Positions 35,135 to 47,245 of a stretch of 64,000 bases of DNA are shown one piece after another. A program made the translations under genes and the position numbers. The first letter of the stretch is position 1, and each line of letters begins with the position of its first letter. Location: the NCBI GenBank assembly GCA_037951165.1, contig JBBDHG010000008.1, positions 8,552,001 to 8,616,000 of the forward strand, read 5' to 3'. The notes below the pieces were generated by a model. The model saw nothing but the letters and a program-made list of their open reading frames with translations. It was not told where the DNA came from and made no database searches. This DNA is from Lophius americanus (taxonomy: Eukaryota; Chordata; Actinopteri; Lophiiformes; Lophiidae).

Positions 35135-35720
35135 AACTAGACATATGCTGTCGATACCGACAGCAAGTGTATGTTCCCGGAAAGGAACGTACCCAATCCC
35201 CTTTGAGGAGTTTAATCCCCCTGATTTAACTCCTCAAAATTAATTTTATGATCACTGTATAATTTAAAAAATAAGAAAAAAATGGAGCTCGTCTTAGTGA
35301 GTGAACAATGAACTTTAGGATGAAATATAATGACATATATCCTCTAGTCGATGCATATGTGACAAATTTGAACTAGTAAGGACCGCTGGTTAGGAAATTA
35401 TGTCTGAAAAGACAGTTTTTTGTAATAAGCTGCCCCTAGTGAGTAAAATGTGAACTATTTAGGAAATATATGATATATAAAAGATAGTTGTCTTTGAGTC
35501 GATTCAATTGTACCAAATTTGGACTAAATGGAACCAACAGTTGAAAAATTCTGGAGATAAATCTCCCCCTAGTTCTGGAAATATAGAACTGACTTTTCCC
35601 AAAATCACTACAGTTCTTGCTTGTACTAAGGTCTACGTGAAATTTATCCCTAAAATAACTTTTGAGTTATTGGGTTAAAACAAAGGATCTGCGGCAAACA
35701 CGTCGGCGATGATGATAATA
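35135..35720 (+). repeat. CTCCCCCTAGTG-core repeat family, copy 3, inserted in a SINE
   Basis: It starts with three successive hairpins (35146-35165, 35173-35188, 35202-35238), then AATCCCCCTGAT. Monomers follow with TTATGTCTGAAAA, GCTGCCCCTAGTGAGTAAAA, GAACTATTTAGG, GTCGATTCAATTGTACCAAA and GGAACCAACAGTTG. The terminal module has GATAAATCTCCCCCTAGTT, GAAATATAGAACTGACTTTT, TACTAAGGTCTACGTG and GGATCTGCGGC. This is one of the most complete copies in the window. Its two flanks are the two halves of one SINE, which shows that it moved or was inserted as a unit. Confidence 0.7.
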
Positions 35721-35744
35721 TGGGATATATAAATAGAGCCTGTG

Positions 35745-35938
35745 GTTTCTCCCGATGGCTGATCAATTGATGTATGACACATGATGTGAATGATGATCGC
35801 TCCTGATGAACAAGTGGTACCTTGCATGGTAGCCTCCGCCACTGTATGAACGTTTGACTGAATGGGTAAATGCTGTCTTTCGTTATAAAACTCTTTGAAT
35901 GGTTGAGCAGACTAAAAGGCACTATATAAGTACAGTCC
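35745..35938 (+). mobile_element. tRNA-derived SINE, 3' part
   Basis: TCTCCCGATGGCTGATCAATTG, a run of degraded GAATGGGTAAATG words, CTCTTTGAATGGTTGAG and the tail GGCACTATATAAGTACAGTCC match the 3' half of the SINE also present, reversed, at 51.3 and 56.5 kb. Confidence 0.7.
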
Positions 35939-37484
35939 CTTTAGATGGGTTGTGTTACTGCTGACTGTGCTACAAGTTGCCCCTTGAGGATAATTTTATG
36001 TTTGCCTTTGCTTGGACCAACATGCCCTGGCATTGGGCTGCATTTTTCCAAATGGTGAACCTGTGTTCGATTTTTGCCCCAGTATGGCGCCATTTTTGTT
36101 GGGAACCCCCAACACTTGTTGCTAAAGGCATTACAGACATTCCAAATGGCTAAGAGGACTGGTCCTCCTTAATGGGACGTAATGCATCCGAAGGCTGAGC
36201 CCAGACAATCGTCAGTTGAACCTCATTGCAGCCGTTCGGATTATTCAATCTAAAGTAGCTGGAAAGAGTTTTCCTTCTACCAGGGAGACAAAGAGCTATA
36301 GTGAGAAATAAAGCTTTGATGAGCTATCTGAGAGTTTTTTGCGTGCAGAAACAAAAAATATGGAAAACTCTTTTTTTTATCTTAGCAAGTCTGGATTTAA
36401 ATTTTCCCATATTTTCCTATGTAAAAAAGAAAGAAGAGGAGGCCGACAGCTGCAGCCTTTTACAGGATTACTGACATGATTTTCCGGGGAAAAGATTTAC
36501 AGTTCCAGCCAAAGAAACACTGACTGTTTCATCTCTCCGGTTTCTTTCTTGTTTCTTTTGGAGGTGAAGCCAACCTCCACGGTTTGGAGGAGGAAGCTTT
36601 TGTGTTGGAGTAGGTAGAGAGAACACGTGGGAACCAGCGAAAACACAACATTGATAGAAAACAAAAGAAAACCACAAAAAGAAAATACATGTGCAGTGCA
36701 TTGATTTGTGCTTGAGTACGTGCGGTGTGATAACAATCCACACACACGCTGAGGTTTCATACTCTGGAGATTCTTCAATCTGTGCCATTTTCTCCTTCAT
36801 TGAAATGCTGGTATTCCCTGCGACAGCTGAGGGTAGCGGCATAATTTATGTTTTCATCAACATCTGAGTGTCTCAGCTGCAGAACCGCTGCCCTTCGCCC
36901 ACTGAACCTGGAAATCTGCTCTATAGCAGATCTGGCTGCAGTGAATAAATCAATAATGTCACTGTTTTTAACACAAACTCCCTCTAAATATCAGATTGGC
37001 GGCTGAGTTATATCACTCCACACCCTCATTCATCCGAATAATTAGTCATTATTCTCTAACATCCTGCCAACCAGCTCTCTGACTTGAAGTTTCCTCTTTG
37101 CTTTGAATAAAAAATGTTTGGAAAGTTTCTTTTTCTGTCATTTTTTCACTCTACTTTAGAGATTTGCAGAATTAACTGGGTCTGATGTTATTTAACTCTT
37201 TCATATTTAATCATAAGGGAGTTCTTGGTGATATATTTATATTTCATCCACAGACCCAAACTAACAATGAATCTTCGAAAGGTTTAGAGTGTGAATTATA
37301 GCCTGATATATGGTCTTCCTCTGTGCCGAAGAGCTCCTTTAAAAACACATCAATGATCAACAGTGTTGCAGATGCACCTTCGTTAACATAAGCATAAAAT
37401 CCACACATTCCATCCTGCTCTGCTCCTGAAATGAACTGAAAAATGTGCCGTTAACCTAATTCACTAGCTGACGGCAAAGGAAGA
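35939..37484. other. Non-coding interval, no gene seen
   Basis: Frames of up to 124 codons on the - strand at 36468-36842 overlap in three registers and show no domain. The stretch 36900-37080 contains several homeobox-like words (AATAATTAGTCATTATT) and could be regulatory, by impression only. Confidence 0.45.
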
Positions 37485-37560
37485 CAACTTTATTTATACG
37501 TCTTATTTCATACAGCAAGGCATTTCAATGTGCTTTACATGATAATTAAGTTTACGACAA
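37485..37560 (-). mobile_element. LINE/SINE 3' tail, reverse
   Basis: The segment CAACTTTATTTATACG, AAGGCATTTCAATGTGC and TTTACATGATAATTAAG is the reverse complement of the 3' end shared by fish LINEs and their SINE partners. Only about 75 bp is recognisable. Confidence 0.5.
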
Positions 37561-38292
37561 AGTTGATAAGATTCATTATTTAAAAGTGCACCCACAGAAA
37601 AACAAACTAGATATATGCTCCCACTACTGGAAAATAACCCATTAACCCCTGTGAAAGGTTAATATTTGAACAGACTGATGTCACAATGATTTGCAAATCA
37701 CATTTTAAATGGGATTTGCATTTCAATATAATGAATTCAATCGAATAAAGTGAAAATATAGTGTATATTATGTTCAAACGGTTTTTTTTCTTCATAAATA
37801 TAATATTACATGAGCATCATTTGGGAGGAAAGGACACTATTCAAATCCCCAAAAAGCTGGCAGCAGATCAGATGCGCAGATATTGGTACAGATATTAACA
37901 CAATAGCTCAGAAACCATATCATGGATAATTTTCATGATTTTCATGACAATTTTGCACCCACACCTGCACCCACCTGCATAGACTACTGTCAAACCGCTG
38001 CAATTATACGCTTTATAATTTATCAACGACTGCTATTAATCATGAATTCTCAGCCTATTTCTTTATCTATTTTACCCATTTCTGTCTTTAATTGTTATTT
38101 ATTTGATCTGACGTGTATTTCTTGTTCTATAAGGTCTTTTAGGATAAACTAATTTTCGTTTTTGTTTATGTATGGAAGAACCTTTTATGGTGATACACAA
38201 AGGAAATCTGAAATCTGAATCTGAAATCTGAAAATTAAAAACAAAAATAAATATGAATCCTGTGTGTTCCCTCCTGCAAGTCACTGTTATCA

Positions 38293-38370
38293 TTCATTCA
38301 ATCAATTAATCAATCTTTATTTGTACAGCAGTTTCCGTGCATAAAAAGGTAACAAAGCGCTTTAATGCTA
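38293..38370 (-). mobile_element. LINE/SINE 3' tail, reverse, (CAAT)-type end
   Basis: CATTCAATCAATTAATCAATC (with variants) leads into TTTATTTGTACAGCAG and AAAGCGCTTTAATGC. Reversed, this is the same kind of GATT-tailed 3' end seen at 6241-6305. The body further right is too diverged to follow. Confidence 0.55.
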
Positions 38371-39165
38371 AAAAAAAAGTCCCCTTACCTTCCAATCCAA
38401 ACCACCCTCATCCACACGAAAGGTAAAAATTAATGACATAAAAATATAGAGATCAGGAACTAAAAGAACGGGTATACATTAAAGGCAATAAAAAACATGT
38501 TCCTCTAACCTGCTCGCCTACATGTCCATCCACACACAAGGCAAACAGCTACAAAAAAGGAGCTTTAAAAACAAACTGAACTGAGAATTTATTTTTCTGC
38601 CTCCAAATAGTCAGAGGACTTCTTTTTCCACAGTGCGACAATCTGAGTCAGCGGCGTCAGATACTTCCTGCCGCTCTAAAACATTTGTGCTCAATTTCAC
38701 ATAGTGTGAAGTTTCTTTTTTAGTCATTCTGTCTGCTTTTGCCATGACTGATGTCATCAATCAGAAGTTATTTATTTTAATTACAGGCGTTTTAATGAAT
38801 ATTCATGGCCAACTGTGGGCCGAGCATGACGCCCACACATGCTGCTCCACTTTCAAGTACTTTCTGATCTATAAAGGGAATGTAGTTGTGCCTCCTGTGT
38901 TTTGGTCGTGCACCACCCTCTGACACAAGTTTTTTGACTGAGTCCAGATCATTTCTTTCCCTCACTGTGGAACCTGTAGATAAAGGAAACAAAACTCAGT
39001 TAATCCAATTTTGGCTGCTTGGTAAACATCTGCTGAAGCAACAGGTGGAAGAACTACTTCCTGCTGCAGTGTTAAGACCCGGGTTTTGTGGAAAAATATT
39101 TTTGCTTTGAACAAAGTTATATACGTTGCTTTAAGATTTTATTAAGTAATAACCTAATATATTGA
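38371..39165. other. Non-coding interval, no gene seen
   Basis: Short frames only. The left part may be the diverged body of the reverse LINE/SINE copy ending at 38293. Confidence 0.45.
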
Positions 39166-39166
39166 C

Positions 39167-39246
<80 letters not shown>

Positions 39247-39265
39247 ATATATATATATATATATA

Positions 39266-39312
<47 letters not shown>

Positions 39313-39313
39313 A
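39166..39313. repeat. (AT)n microsatellite
   Basis: About 148 bp of almost pure AT alternation broken by short A runs (39240-39247 and 39265-39269) and TTTA at 39297-39301. It passes directly into a TG-rich array. The - strand Tyr/Ile frame across it is an artefact. Confidence 0.95.
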
Positions 39314-39530
39314 AGTGTGTGTGCATGTGCATGTGTGTGTGGTTGTGTGGCTGTGTCTTTGTGTGCATTTCAGTGTTTTTGTGTGTGCGCGTATCTGTGT
39401 GAGAATGTGTGTGTCTGTGCATGTCTGTGTTTGTGCATTTCTTTTTGTGTGTGTGGGTGTGTGTACGTATCTTTGTGTGTGTATGTGTGTTTGTGTTTGT
39501 GTTCGTGTGTGTGTCAGTTCCTGTCCGCGT
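39314..39530 (+). repeat. Degenerate (TG)n array
   Basis: A TGTG-dominated stretch with C, A and TTT interruptions, continuous with the AT array. Two overlapping Cys/Val frames are pure repeat translation. Confidence 0.9.
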
Positions 39531-39550
39531 CTATGGTGTCTTCCACCATC

Positions 39551-39758
39551 TCCATAATGGATGCTGACTGGATGATTGAAGTTTACTGAGAGCTGTTAAT
39601 TGGACCAGAATGGAGAAGTGGTTTTGTGAGGGTGCTTCTAATGTGTGTGTTTGGTGTGAGTGAGCATTTGTGTCTCCTCTCTCCATAATGGATATGAACA
39701 GCTGATTGAAGTTCACAGTGAGCTGTTAATTGGACCAGGATGGAGAGCTGGTTTTGTT
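39551..39758 (+). repeat. Tandem duplication of a 78-bp segment, period about 131 bp
   Basis: 39551-39628 and 39682-39758 share TCCATAATGGAT, CTGATTGAAGTT.AC, GAGCTGTTAATTGGACCAG and ATGGAGA..TGGTTTTGT, with about 90 percent identity by eye. The spacer and right flank are TG-rich, so the duplication may have arisen by slippage or unequal exchange between TG runs. Confidence 0.85.
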
Positions 39759-41109
39759 TTATTTTGTGTATGTTTTGTGAATGAGATCATATGGATGTGT
39801 GTGTGTGTGTGAATGTGTGTTTGTGTGCGTGCAGCTAATGATCTCATTTTGTTCAAATTGATGCTCATAGTCAACCAGAGGCGGCAATATTCCATAATTT
39901 TTGTGAGCCTTCACAGATTTGCCCTACCTGAGAGCGTGCAGGTGATATCCAACTGCGCAAAATGATCAGAGAACAGCTTTATTTTCACATCAGCAGACCA
40001 ACATTATCCTCAACTGGTTGAAATATCCCCGTCAACGAACACCCAGACTGTTTGTCTGTGGCTATTAGCCAAATGGGTGTAATATTACTCCCCTCAGACT
40101 ATGCACTCACTTTGCTCCTCATGTTGGCAATCTGTCTGAATATGTACGCTGTTATTGCTTCTGCCCTCCTCCATCGGTAGACGTTATTAGAGGCTTTCTT
40201 TACGCCGTGCTTTTGCATTACAGGCGAAAGCCGACACGCTAATGTGCTGCTGTCGTTCAGAGCCGCATCGAGGTGTTGAGAGCCAGCAGGTAAAGCTTGC
40301 TGTTTCCCAAGACAATGAGCTCACATGTCAAATGTACAGACATCCAGACAAATATGGAGGCTGCACTCGCTGACACTGGAATTGATTCTACATTAACCAA
40401 AACCATAATGGCGTTTTGTAACATTTCTAGTGGCTTACCTTGTCTTAATGCATGCTATTTAAGGGGTTTTCAAAGCTTTTATGTAGATAAGCACAGGAAG
40501 TGTACTCATCACTGAACTCAATACATTAGTAAAGTCAAGTCAAGTCTTTTCAAGATTGTTGAAAATGAATTCCTGAATCTTTACATTAATCTCGACCGAC
40601 ATCAAATGTCAACGGATAAGGTTTACTAATTGTAGTTGTAGAAGTACTAGTAGTTGATTTTTGGTGGTCAGACACAGATAAAAACCTATTTATATGTTAT
40701 ATTTTAAATGTGGGATTGAACTGTATGCTTATCCACGCATCAACAGTCCATTGTGCATACAGACCATGTGTTTACAGCACATTACCAAACGACATACTTC
40801 AATTTCTCTTCAGGCAAATTGTTTTGGGACTTCTGTATATATCAAATGTCTCTTTTCAGAAGTGACAATAACATCAGTATAAAAATGAAAATAAAACACA
40901 TATTGCACAGCTAAGCACAACATGTTCGGCTTTGGAACAGTACAGGAAGCACAAACCATCATAATGTACCACACAGAAGTAGTACTCAAAGTAAGTTGCA
41001 TTATACAAAAAAACTGTATAATGTTATTCATACTTAGGTTTCAGGCCGAGACTATGTCACTATTATTGTTTGTTAAGGATGAGGGACATGACATGGTACA
41101 TACCAACAA
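39759..41109. other. Non-coding interval, no gene seen
   Basis: No recognisable gene. A (TG)n-like run lies at 39797-39830. Short frames lack motifs. Confidence 0.5.
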
Positions 41110-41365
41110 CAAAATCTGAATAAATAAAATAAATCTGATAAATCTCCTGGATTCAATTCATATGCACTAAATTCGTAATAAATCAGATCAACGATTGGAA
41201 AATTACGGCCCACAAACTTTTGGGGATAAAGCTCCCCCTAGTGTCAGAAACATACCATAGAACTTTCCCAAAGTCGATCCAGTTTTTCCTCGCATAAAAG
41301 CCTATGAGGGTACATGAACATTTGAGAATAAAATAGTATTTGAGTCATTGCGTTAACCAATCTGC
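41110..41365 (+). repeat. CTCCCCCTAGTG-core repeat family, copy 4
   Basis: Shows AAATCTCCTGGATTCAATTC, ATATGCACTAAATTCG, CAACGATTGGAAAATTACGG, GGGGATAAAGCTCCCCCTAG, GAACTTTCCCAAAGTCGATCC, GCGTTAACC and ATCTGCGGCAGAC. This is the end of a monomer plus a nearly complete terminal module. Confidence 0.75.
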
Positions 41366-42289
41366 GGCAGACTCAGGAGAGCCTAAAGGAATGCAGAAAC
41401 TTTGTCGGATACTGATGCATCAGTTGCAGAGTGTTTATCGGGTTATAGGGTTGTAAATCCCAGTAAGTGCACTGCAGGTCAATGACGCTCAAAGACACAA
41501 TCATTTACTGTCACATGAGAAGGATATGATACATATGTTGTTGTGACAACATTGGCCTGTTGTTGGTGTGTTTATTAAGTCTTTTTTAAATTAATATCAG
41601 TTACTTTGAATATAATATACAAAAAAGGGACCATTACATCATATGTGATTACATTTTTTTGCAATAAGAAATGTATATTTTTATGTTGAATAAAGGATTT
41701 TAAAGATAGAAATTGACCAAACTAACCAGCCAACCATGACGTTCTACTGTGCCGTGTACTCACTAATATGAAGCTCTGTCACGGAGACTATCCCCTCCCC
41801 AGACTCTCTCTTCAGACCACTCTATTATTTTTACCTTTCACGCATGCTCAGTCTCCATTACCCACTTCATGGTCTGGAGTGTATAGTGATATCAGCTGCG
41901 CTCATTCAGCCAGCCACCGCAATCTAGTAATGGTGACACATCTTCATCACTAGCCTCTCATCATCACCTGCTGTCTTTTTAAATATGATTCTCCCCAATC
42001 ATCTAGTTCCTTAATGCTGCTGGTTTGCTCACGCTCCACCTCCAAATCTCTGCCCAGTCCCCGCAGATCCATCTATTTCATCATTAATCATTCTCAACAG
42101 AGCCATCAGCCGCCATTACCAGTGACTAAACTCCAAACGGGGATATCCCTGTTATTCAGTTCAGAGACCCTTCGATCCCAATGTCCCCAAAGACTCAGAG
42201 TGCCATACACTTTCAGAACAACTAATTCTCAAAGATCATCTGTTGTAACGTCATCCTCTGTCTCCTGACTGAAAGATATTGGAAGATAA
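41366..42289. other. Non-coding interval, possible body of a retroposon
   Basis: No gene seen. The part 41760-42289 may be the diverged body of the element whose 3' tail follows, but no reverse-transcriptase motif is readable. Confidence 0.4.
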
Positions 42290-42391
42290 ATTGGTTAAGA
42301 AACAGATTTTCTCAGAGGTTATTCACTCTAAATGTTTGCCATTGTGTATGAAATGCGCTATACAAATAAAGCTGCCTTGCCTTGCCTTGCC
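42290..42391 (+). mobile_element. L2/Rex-type retroposon 3' tail with (TTGCC)n
   Basis: TGTATGAAATGCGCTATACA runs into AATAAAGCTG and then (CTTGC)n. A GCGCTATA-AATAAA stem followed by a short tandem tail is the hallmark 3' end of fish L2/Rex1-like LINEs and dependent SINEs. Confidence 0.7.
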
Positions 42392-42787
42392 TAAATGATA
42401 AATGGTTTGTTACACTTACAGTGCTGCTCCTTTCAAGGAACTGCTCGATTATGAATAGCAGCTTGTTATCATCAGACTGAGTGCTACTATTAGCTTCAGT
42501 TATTCACTTTAGCGAACAACTCTTACTGGTTTCACATCCTCGCAGAACAAATGGTGTGTTTGAGAAGAAAAGTATCTTCTTCTGTTGGACCTCCGGAATG
42601 TGATCCACTCACAGATGAATGCTGTTTTCTGGGAATAAACGGAAAATTCTTCTTAATCTACTTGGTATTTCTTCAGTGGAGAAAAAACATCAGACAAGGT
42701 TAGCTTAGATGAGTGTGGAAAAAACAACTTTTTAATTGAGGCGATTTGTCGAGCAGTTCTGGCAGACAGCAGGAAGCTCACAGCTCC

Positions 42788-42811
42788 AGTCACTTACTCA
42801 GGTAAGTGACT
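42788..42811. repeat. Perfect 10-bp inverted repeat, 4-nt loop
   Basis: AGTCACTTAC (42788-42797) pairs with GTAAGTGACT (42802-42811) around TCAG. Short, and possibly fortuitous. Confidence 0.7.
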
Positions 42812-42990
42812 TATGTTGCTTGAGTGATCGATCAGTGACCGATCAGACACAGAGTTTTGAAAAGAATAGTGTGGTTTGACCTGGTATTTGTAGGCCAGTG
42901 GCTCTGTCCAGTGACACATTGGGACCTAATGAAGTGCCGGAACCACCTCAACTGGCTCCGATTGATTGTATGAGCTTTACTCATACAATT

Positions 42991-43150
42991 GGTAGGAGAC
43001 CCTGGGGTAGAACCAGAACTCGCTGGAAGGACGGTGGCTCATCTGGCATGGGTAGACCTTGGAGAGGAGAGGGACTTCTGCAATGCCCTTCTTAGCCTTC
43101 TGTGACCGTAGTTGGACCTTCGATAAGCAGAAGAAAATGAATGGATGGAT
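42991..43150 (+). mobile_element. LINE 3' end fragment with GGAT tail
   Basis: Words GGAGACCCTGGGGTAGAACC, ACTCGCTGGAAGGACGGTGG, CCTTGGAGAGGAGAGGG, GATAAGCAGAAGAAAATG and a GGATGGAT tail follow the 3' coding end and tail of a common fish non-LTR retrotransposon. Only the last 160 bp remain. Confidence 0.65.
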
Positions 43151-45090
43151 AGCTCAACTACTTCCTGTTGCCTCAGCATAAAAAAACACAAAACAGCACC
43201 CCAATGATAACCAGCATTTCCATGAGTGCACAGACACACATTTGTGACCTCAACAATATGGGTCCCGGAAGGGACGATCACGATTGCTTGTTTGGACACT
43301 AGCACTGACACTTACATACTGCACTGTGGAACAGGTTGCATATGACAGAAGATTGGGCTCAGTGTTGAATGCCCACATCTGCATACATAATTTCACTTTT
43401 TCCCTTGAGTACTAAATGCATTCTGTCACATGCAGACGGTACGAAAGGTAAACTTAACTGGCTGAAGTTCACTAAAACTTCACAGAATCTTGGAGCATTC
43501 AGAGATTTCCTGAGAAACTACAGAAGATGAGAGAGTGACCCAGACACGCACGCACACACACACTGAGACACACATGAATGCACACACACTGCAAACAGTG
43601 AAGCTCATATTGTTTCATTTCAGCCGAGAGCAGAAAACTAATTTCTTGTCTTTCCTCTTCCAACTGTTATTGGATGAATTCTCTGTGAGCAATTCTGCTG
43701 ATGCGTCCGACTCATCTCACAGAAAACATAGGAAATAAAAGGAGACCTGCCAGGGACGCCATAGTGAGCAGCTGTGTACGTGTTTCTGTGCCTCAGTTCT
43801 TGTGAAGACAAGGGACAGATTTTGGAGTCCAAAGCAACCTACACTTTCAAGCAAAAAGAAGCAAAACGATCGATAATATTAGCATTTTGGGTAATTTTTG
43901 GGAAGAAACACTCATTTTTCAACTCATTAAACAGAATCGGTTCAAAGTGAAATTTGTCTAATTTTTTTGTCTAATAATTTTTTAGCTGTCGCTTACTCAC
44001 AATACAATTTATTCCATTTATCACTGAAAATAGCAATATTTCTTATTTTTTCATTTTACTCTATCCATATGCTGGCAATGATGTTTTGACAACATGTGTG
44101 TGGGAGAAATATTTGTAGTAGTGTTGTAGGTACAGAGCCCTGATCGAGGTAGTGCACCTGAAGTATTCGGTTTTATAAAAGGATTCTTGAGTTTTCCATA
44201 CAAAACATAAATATAGATGCCATCAGTTACGTTGCGGCGTAGGTGGACGGAGTGTCAGGTTGCGGTTTTAAACCCACTGTGATCCACCCGGAGGACGGAG
44301 TGGAACTTAAAGTCGTGTTAATTAGCCAATGATAAAAATAGTTGTACAAGCATATGGATGTTGTTCGTGGTTAAAAGTAATATTCTACTCGGTTCTGACA
44401 CCTCCAAGTTTTAGTTCATGTGAAAGCAGGACACTTCGCCCAAAGTGTTAATATATAACACACATACACATAAACAAACATCAACACCAACACCCTGTGA
44501 AAAGTTATTATTGTTGGTGTTTATTTAAAATTGTGTGATATCTAAAATGTAGGCACAGCATCTTTTAGATCTGCTGTTGGTAAGACAGAAGATTGTCAGA
44601 CTGTGTTTCGTTTGTAATGTAAGAGAGAAATGCAGGTAAGCAAGCACAAGAAAAAAAAAAAAAACCCTTAACGAGCTACCCAGACCCATTTTAGGATTTT
44701 TAATTTTAAGTAAAAATGTTAATGATCTTCAAACTAATTCTTTGGGGAAAATGAAAATTTCAACTCCTTGCGTGAAATCACAAAAATAAATTCAGATGTG
44801 AATTAAAAAGCTAAAAGTAAGAAGGGTTTTAGAAGTTGGTATTCACCAAAATTGTTAGTTATAAATGAAACAAGATTTTATCAGTTTTTTATTTTTATTT
44901 ATTTGTCCATTTCGGCTGTTATTTTTGAAAGAAATAATGTTTACAATATTTTTGAGATTAATAATACAAAATCCAACATATGCACAAGAAGTTTCAGTTT
45001 AATATAATGATAGAATGCTTATGTTAGCAAAACCATTGCAATGTGCCAACTTGCTTGGAGACACTGAGGACACACAAAGTAAACCGCATT
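43151..45090. other. Non-coding interval, no gene seen
   Basis: A short CA-rich patch lies at 43543-43592 and a poly-A run at 44650-44665. No gene or clear transposon was recognised. Confidence 0.5.
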
Positions 45091-45185
45091 GAGTAAAATA
45101 TGATGTACAATGTAGATCTCCTTGAGTCGAGTCATATGTAACAAATTTGCAAATTTGGACTCTATCAACAACTAGATAATTTTGA
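45091..45185 (+). repeat. CTCCCCCTAGTG-core repeat family, copy 5 (fragment)
   Basis: Shows GAGTAAAATATGATGTACAA, TGTAGATCTCCTTGAGTCGA, GTCATATGTAACAAATTTG and TTTGGACTCTATCAACAACT. This is the right half of one monomer without its core or terminal module. Confidence 0.6.
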
Positions 45186-46898
45186 CCAACAGTGTTTCTA
45201 TTGTGCATGAAATAGTTTCAGTTATCGCATTAAAAGGAAGGATGTACAGCATCAATGGCAATGACAATTCATTAATATCTCAGATTTTTGGGGTATATTA
45301 TAAGACAAATGTTGAAACATTTTGTTGCCTTTTCCAAAAAGAAAACATTCAACAACTTTATCTGCACATGACTCATAATACAGGAAATGTTAGACAAATA
45401 CCTTTCCAGCTATTCTCGCACCAGATTTCCTTGCCACTGTCATAATCAGAAACATTCTTTAGAGTTAAGCCAATTGTTTGCATCAATCCGAAAAGGGGTA
45501 TGATGATGATAAAAACTTATTTTGCCTTTATGAAGCCATGGGCTGCACTGAGCCTGGCCTATAACAACAGTTTGTTTCCATTAAACAAATTGAAATGTAA
45601 AATTTAAATATAGTCCTGGCACTTATATATTGTTTCTTTTAATAAAAAAGGGGACATGATGGTGAGATCAGCCTGTTCTGTAACAGTTTGGATGACTGAG
45701 TAGGATACATACGGGAGAAAAGCCTTCAAAAAACAAAAAACACTTCCTTAAATATTGTATATATTTTTAAGGAAAATTTAAATATTAGTCTAATGATTAA
45801 GCTGAACAGCTTTGCCTGTGTGTCGTAATGTCTGGTTAGAAAAACAGGAGCTCTCATGGCCCAATCCCTGTACCTCCACATAATTCTCATATGATTATCA
45901 TATAATAAACCTGCTGAAAAACCAACATAGTCTACATGGTGGAGCTAATAAAACACAAAAAAGCTCTGAAATGGTCCTTTAATTGTAACGCATGTTTTCT
46001 GCATTGCTTGCTTGGCTTTAATTTTGATCAACGCATTTTAATACCCATTTCTAGATTTGTTAATGAAACTCAAAAAAACTTAATTGGTCTCGTAAGCTGA
46101 AGAATAATCATGTTGAAAGAAAAAATGTATTCAGAATAGCTTGAGTAAACAAATCTTAGATTTTCTGCCATATTCATCCATCCCACCTCTCAGGGGGAAT
46201 TACAGATAAAACATTGTCATCTTCTCCATCAAACAGACTAAGGGCCTGCAGAGCATTCTTGTCAACAGATTAGGAATCACTCCAAGTGAATTGTCCTAAT
46301 CATTAATATGTGCATAACATGAACGAGGCGGCACGCCGCCGCTGCCGCCGCCGCTGCCGCCGCCACTGCTACTGCTACTGCTGATGAACAATGAGGCCGT
46401 TTCATCTTCAGCTGAGCGCGACTCTGATGAATATTCAGACGAGGGGAACTCGGCTTTAAACAGTACACACTGAGCCTCTTAGCTAAATCAGCACTCTCTT
46501 CTTTATTAACATGCTGGAGTCTGTAATTATGCCCCGTCGCACGGTAGCTTTACACGACTAGAGACGATACAACAAAAGGAAAAGGACTGATGTTCTGTGA
46601 TTAGGAGAGAATTTCCGCTTGTAGAGGAAACAGCTGAGAGTCAATGTGTTCACTCCAAACACCCTGCAAACAAAGCCAATCTTCACCAGTTTATAGTTCA
46701 ATCCTTATACTAGAGCTGTGCTTACGCTTTCTGGTCAGCACGATGATGCTTTCAGCTCCAGCAATCTTGAAAAATACATTATTTGAAACTGGGCCTAGGC
46801 TGTCGTCCTCAACAGAAAGGATATGACCATGACAAGCATCCAATACCCTGTCTTATACATGGGTATAAAATACAATCAATCAATATACAATCAAATGT
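45186..46898. other. Non-coding interval with GCC/GCT trinucleotide patch
   Basis: A GCCGCCGCTGCC/ACTGCT trinucleotide patch at 46328-46384 gives an Ala run on the - strand. Its flanks (46260-46320 and 46385-46460) contain TAAT- and ATTTGCAT-like words. No gene is recognised. Confidence 0.5.
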
Positions 46899-47245
46899 GA
46901 AGTTATGTCTGAAAAAAATAGGGTTTTTGGTACTCTCTGGTAAAAAAAAATATGCTATGAAGATAGCATCAATATCCTTCTAATTGATGGATATGCACCG
47001 AATTTTGACTAAATCAGACAGTTAGGGAGGTTAGGGAGATAATGTTTTTCATAAAAACCTCTCCCTATGGCCCAGAACATTTTTGAGATAAAGCTCCCTC
47101 TAGTGTCCGAAAAACAATCAACCAAAATCAATGCAGAGCTTCCTCACACTGAGGTCTATGTGGTTAAAAAATTTGAAAACGATCAATGAAACAGTGTTTG
47201 AGTTATATCATTAACACGAACAATCTGTGGATGGGGCAGCGATGA
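46899..47245 (+). repeat. CTCCCCCTAGTG-core repeat family, copy 6
   Basis: Shows AGTTATGTCTGAAAAAAATA, GATGGATATGCACCGAATTT, ACTAAATCAGACAGTTAGGG, GGCCCAGAACATTTTTGAG, ATAAAGCTCCCTCTAGTGTC, ACTGAGGTCTATGTGG and ACAATCTGTGGATGGGGC. A monomer plus terminal module, with small internal duplications (TTAGGGAGGTTAGGGAG). Confidence 0.7.

Noticed and set aside
40525..40545. AAGTCAAGTCAAGTC run as a reversed LINE tail
   Set aside because: No adjoining GCGCTATA/AATAAA segment, so the tail cannot be assigned.
46328..46384. Poly-alanine reverse frame
   Set aside because: It arises from a GCC/GCT trinucleotide patch; no flanking protein-like sequence.
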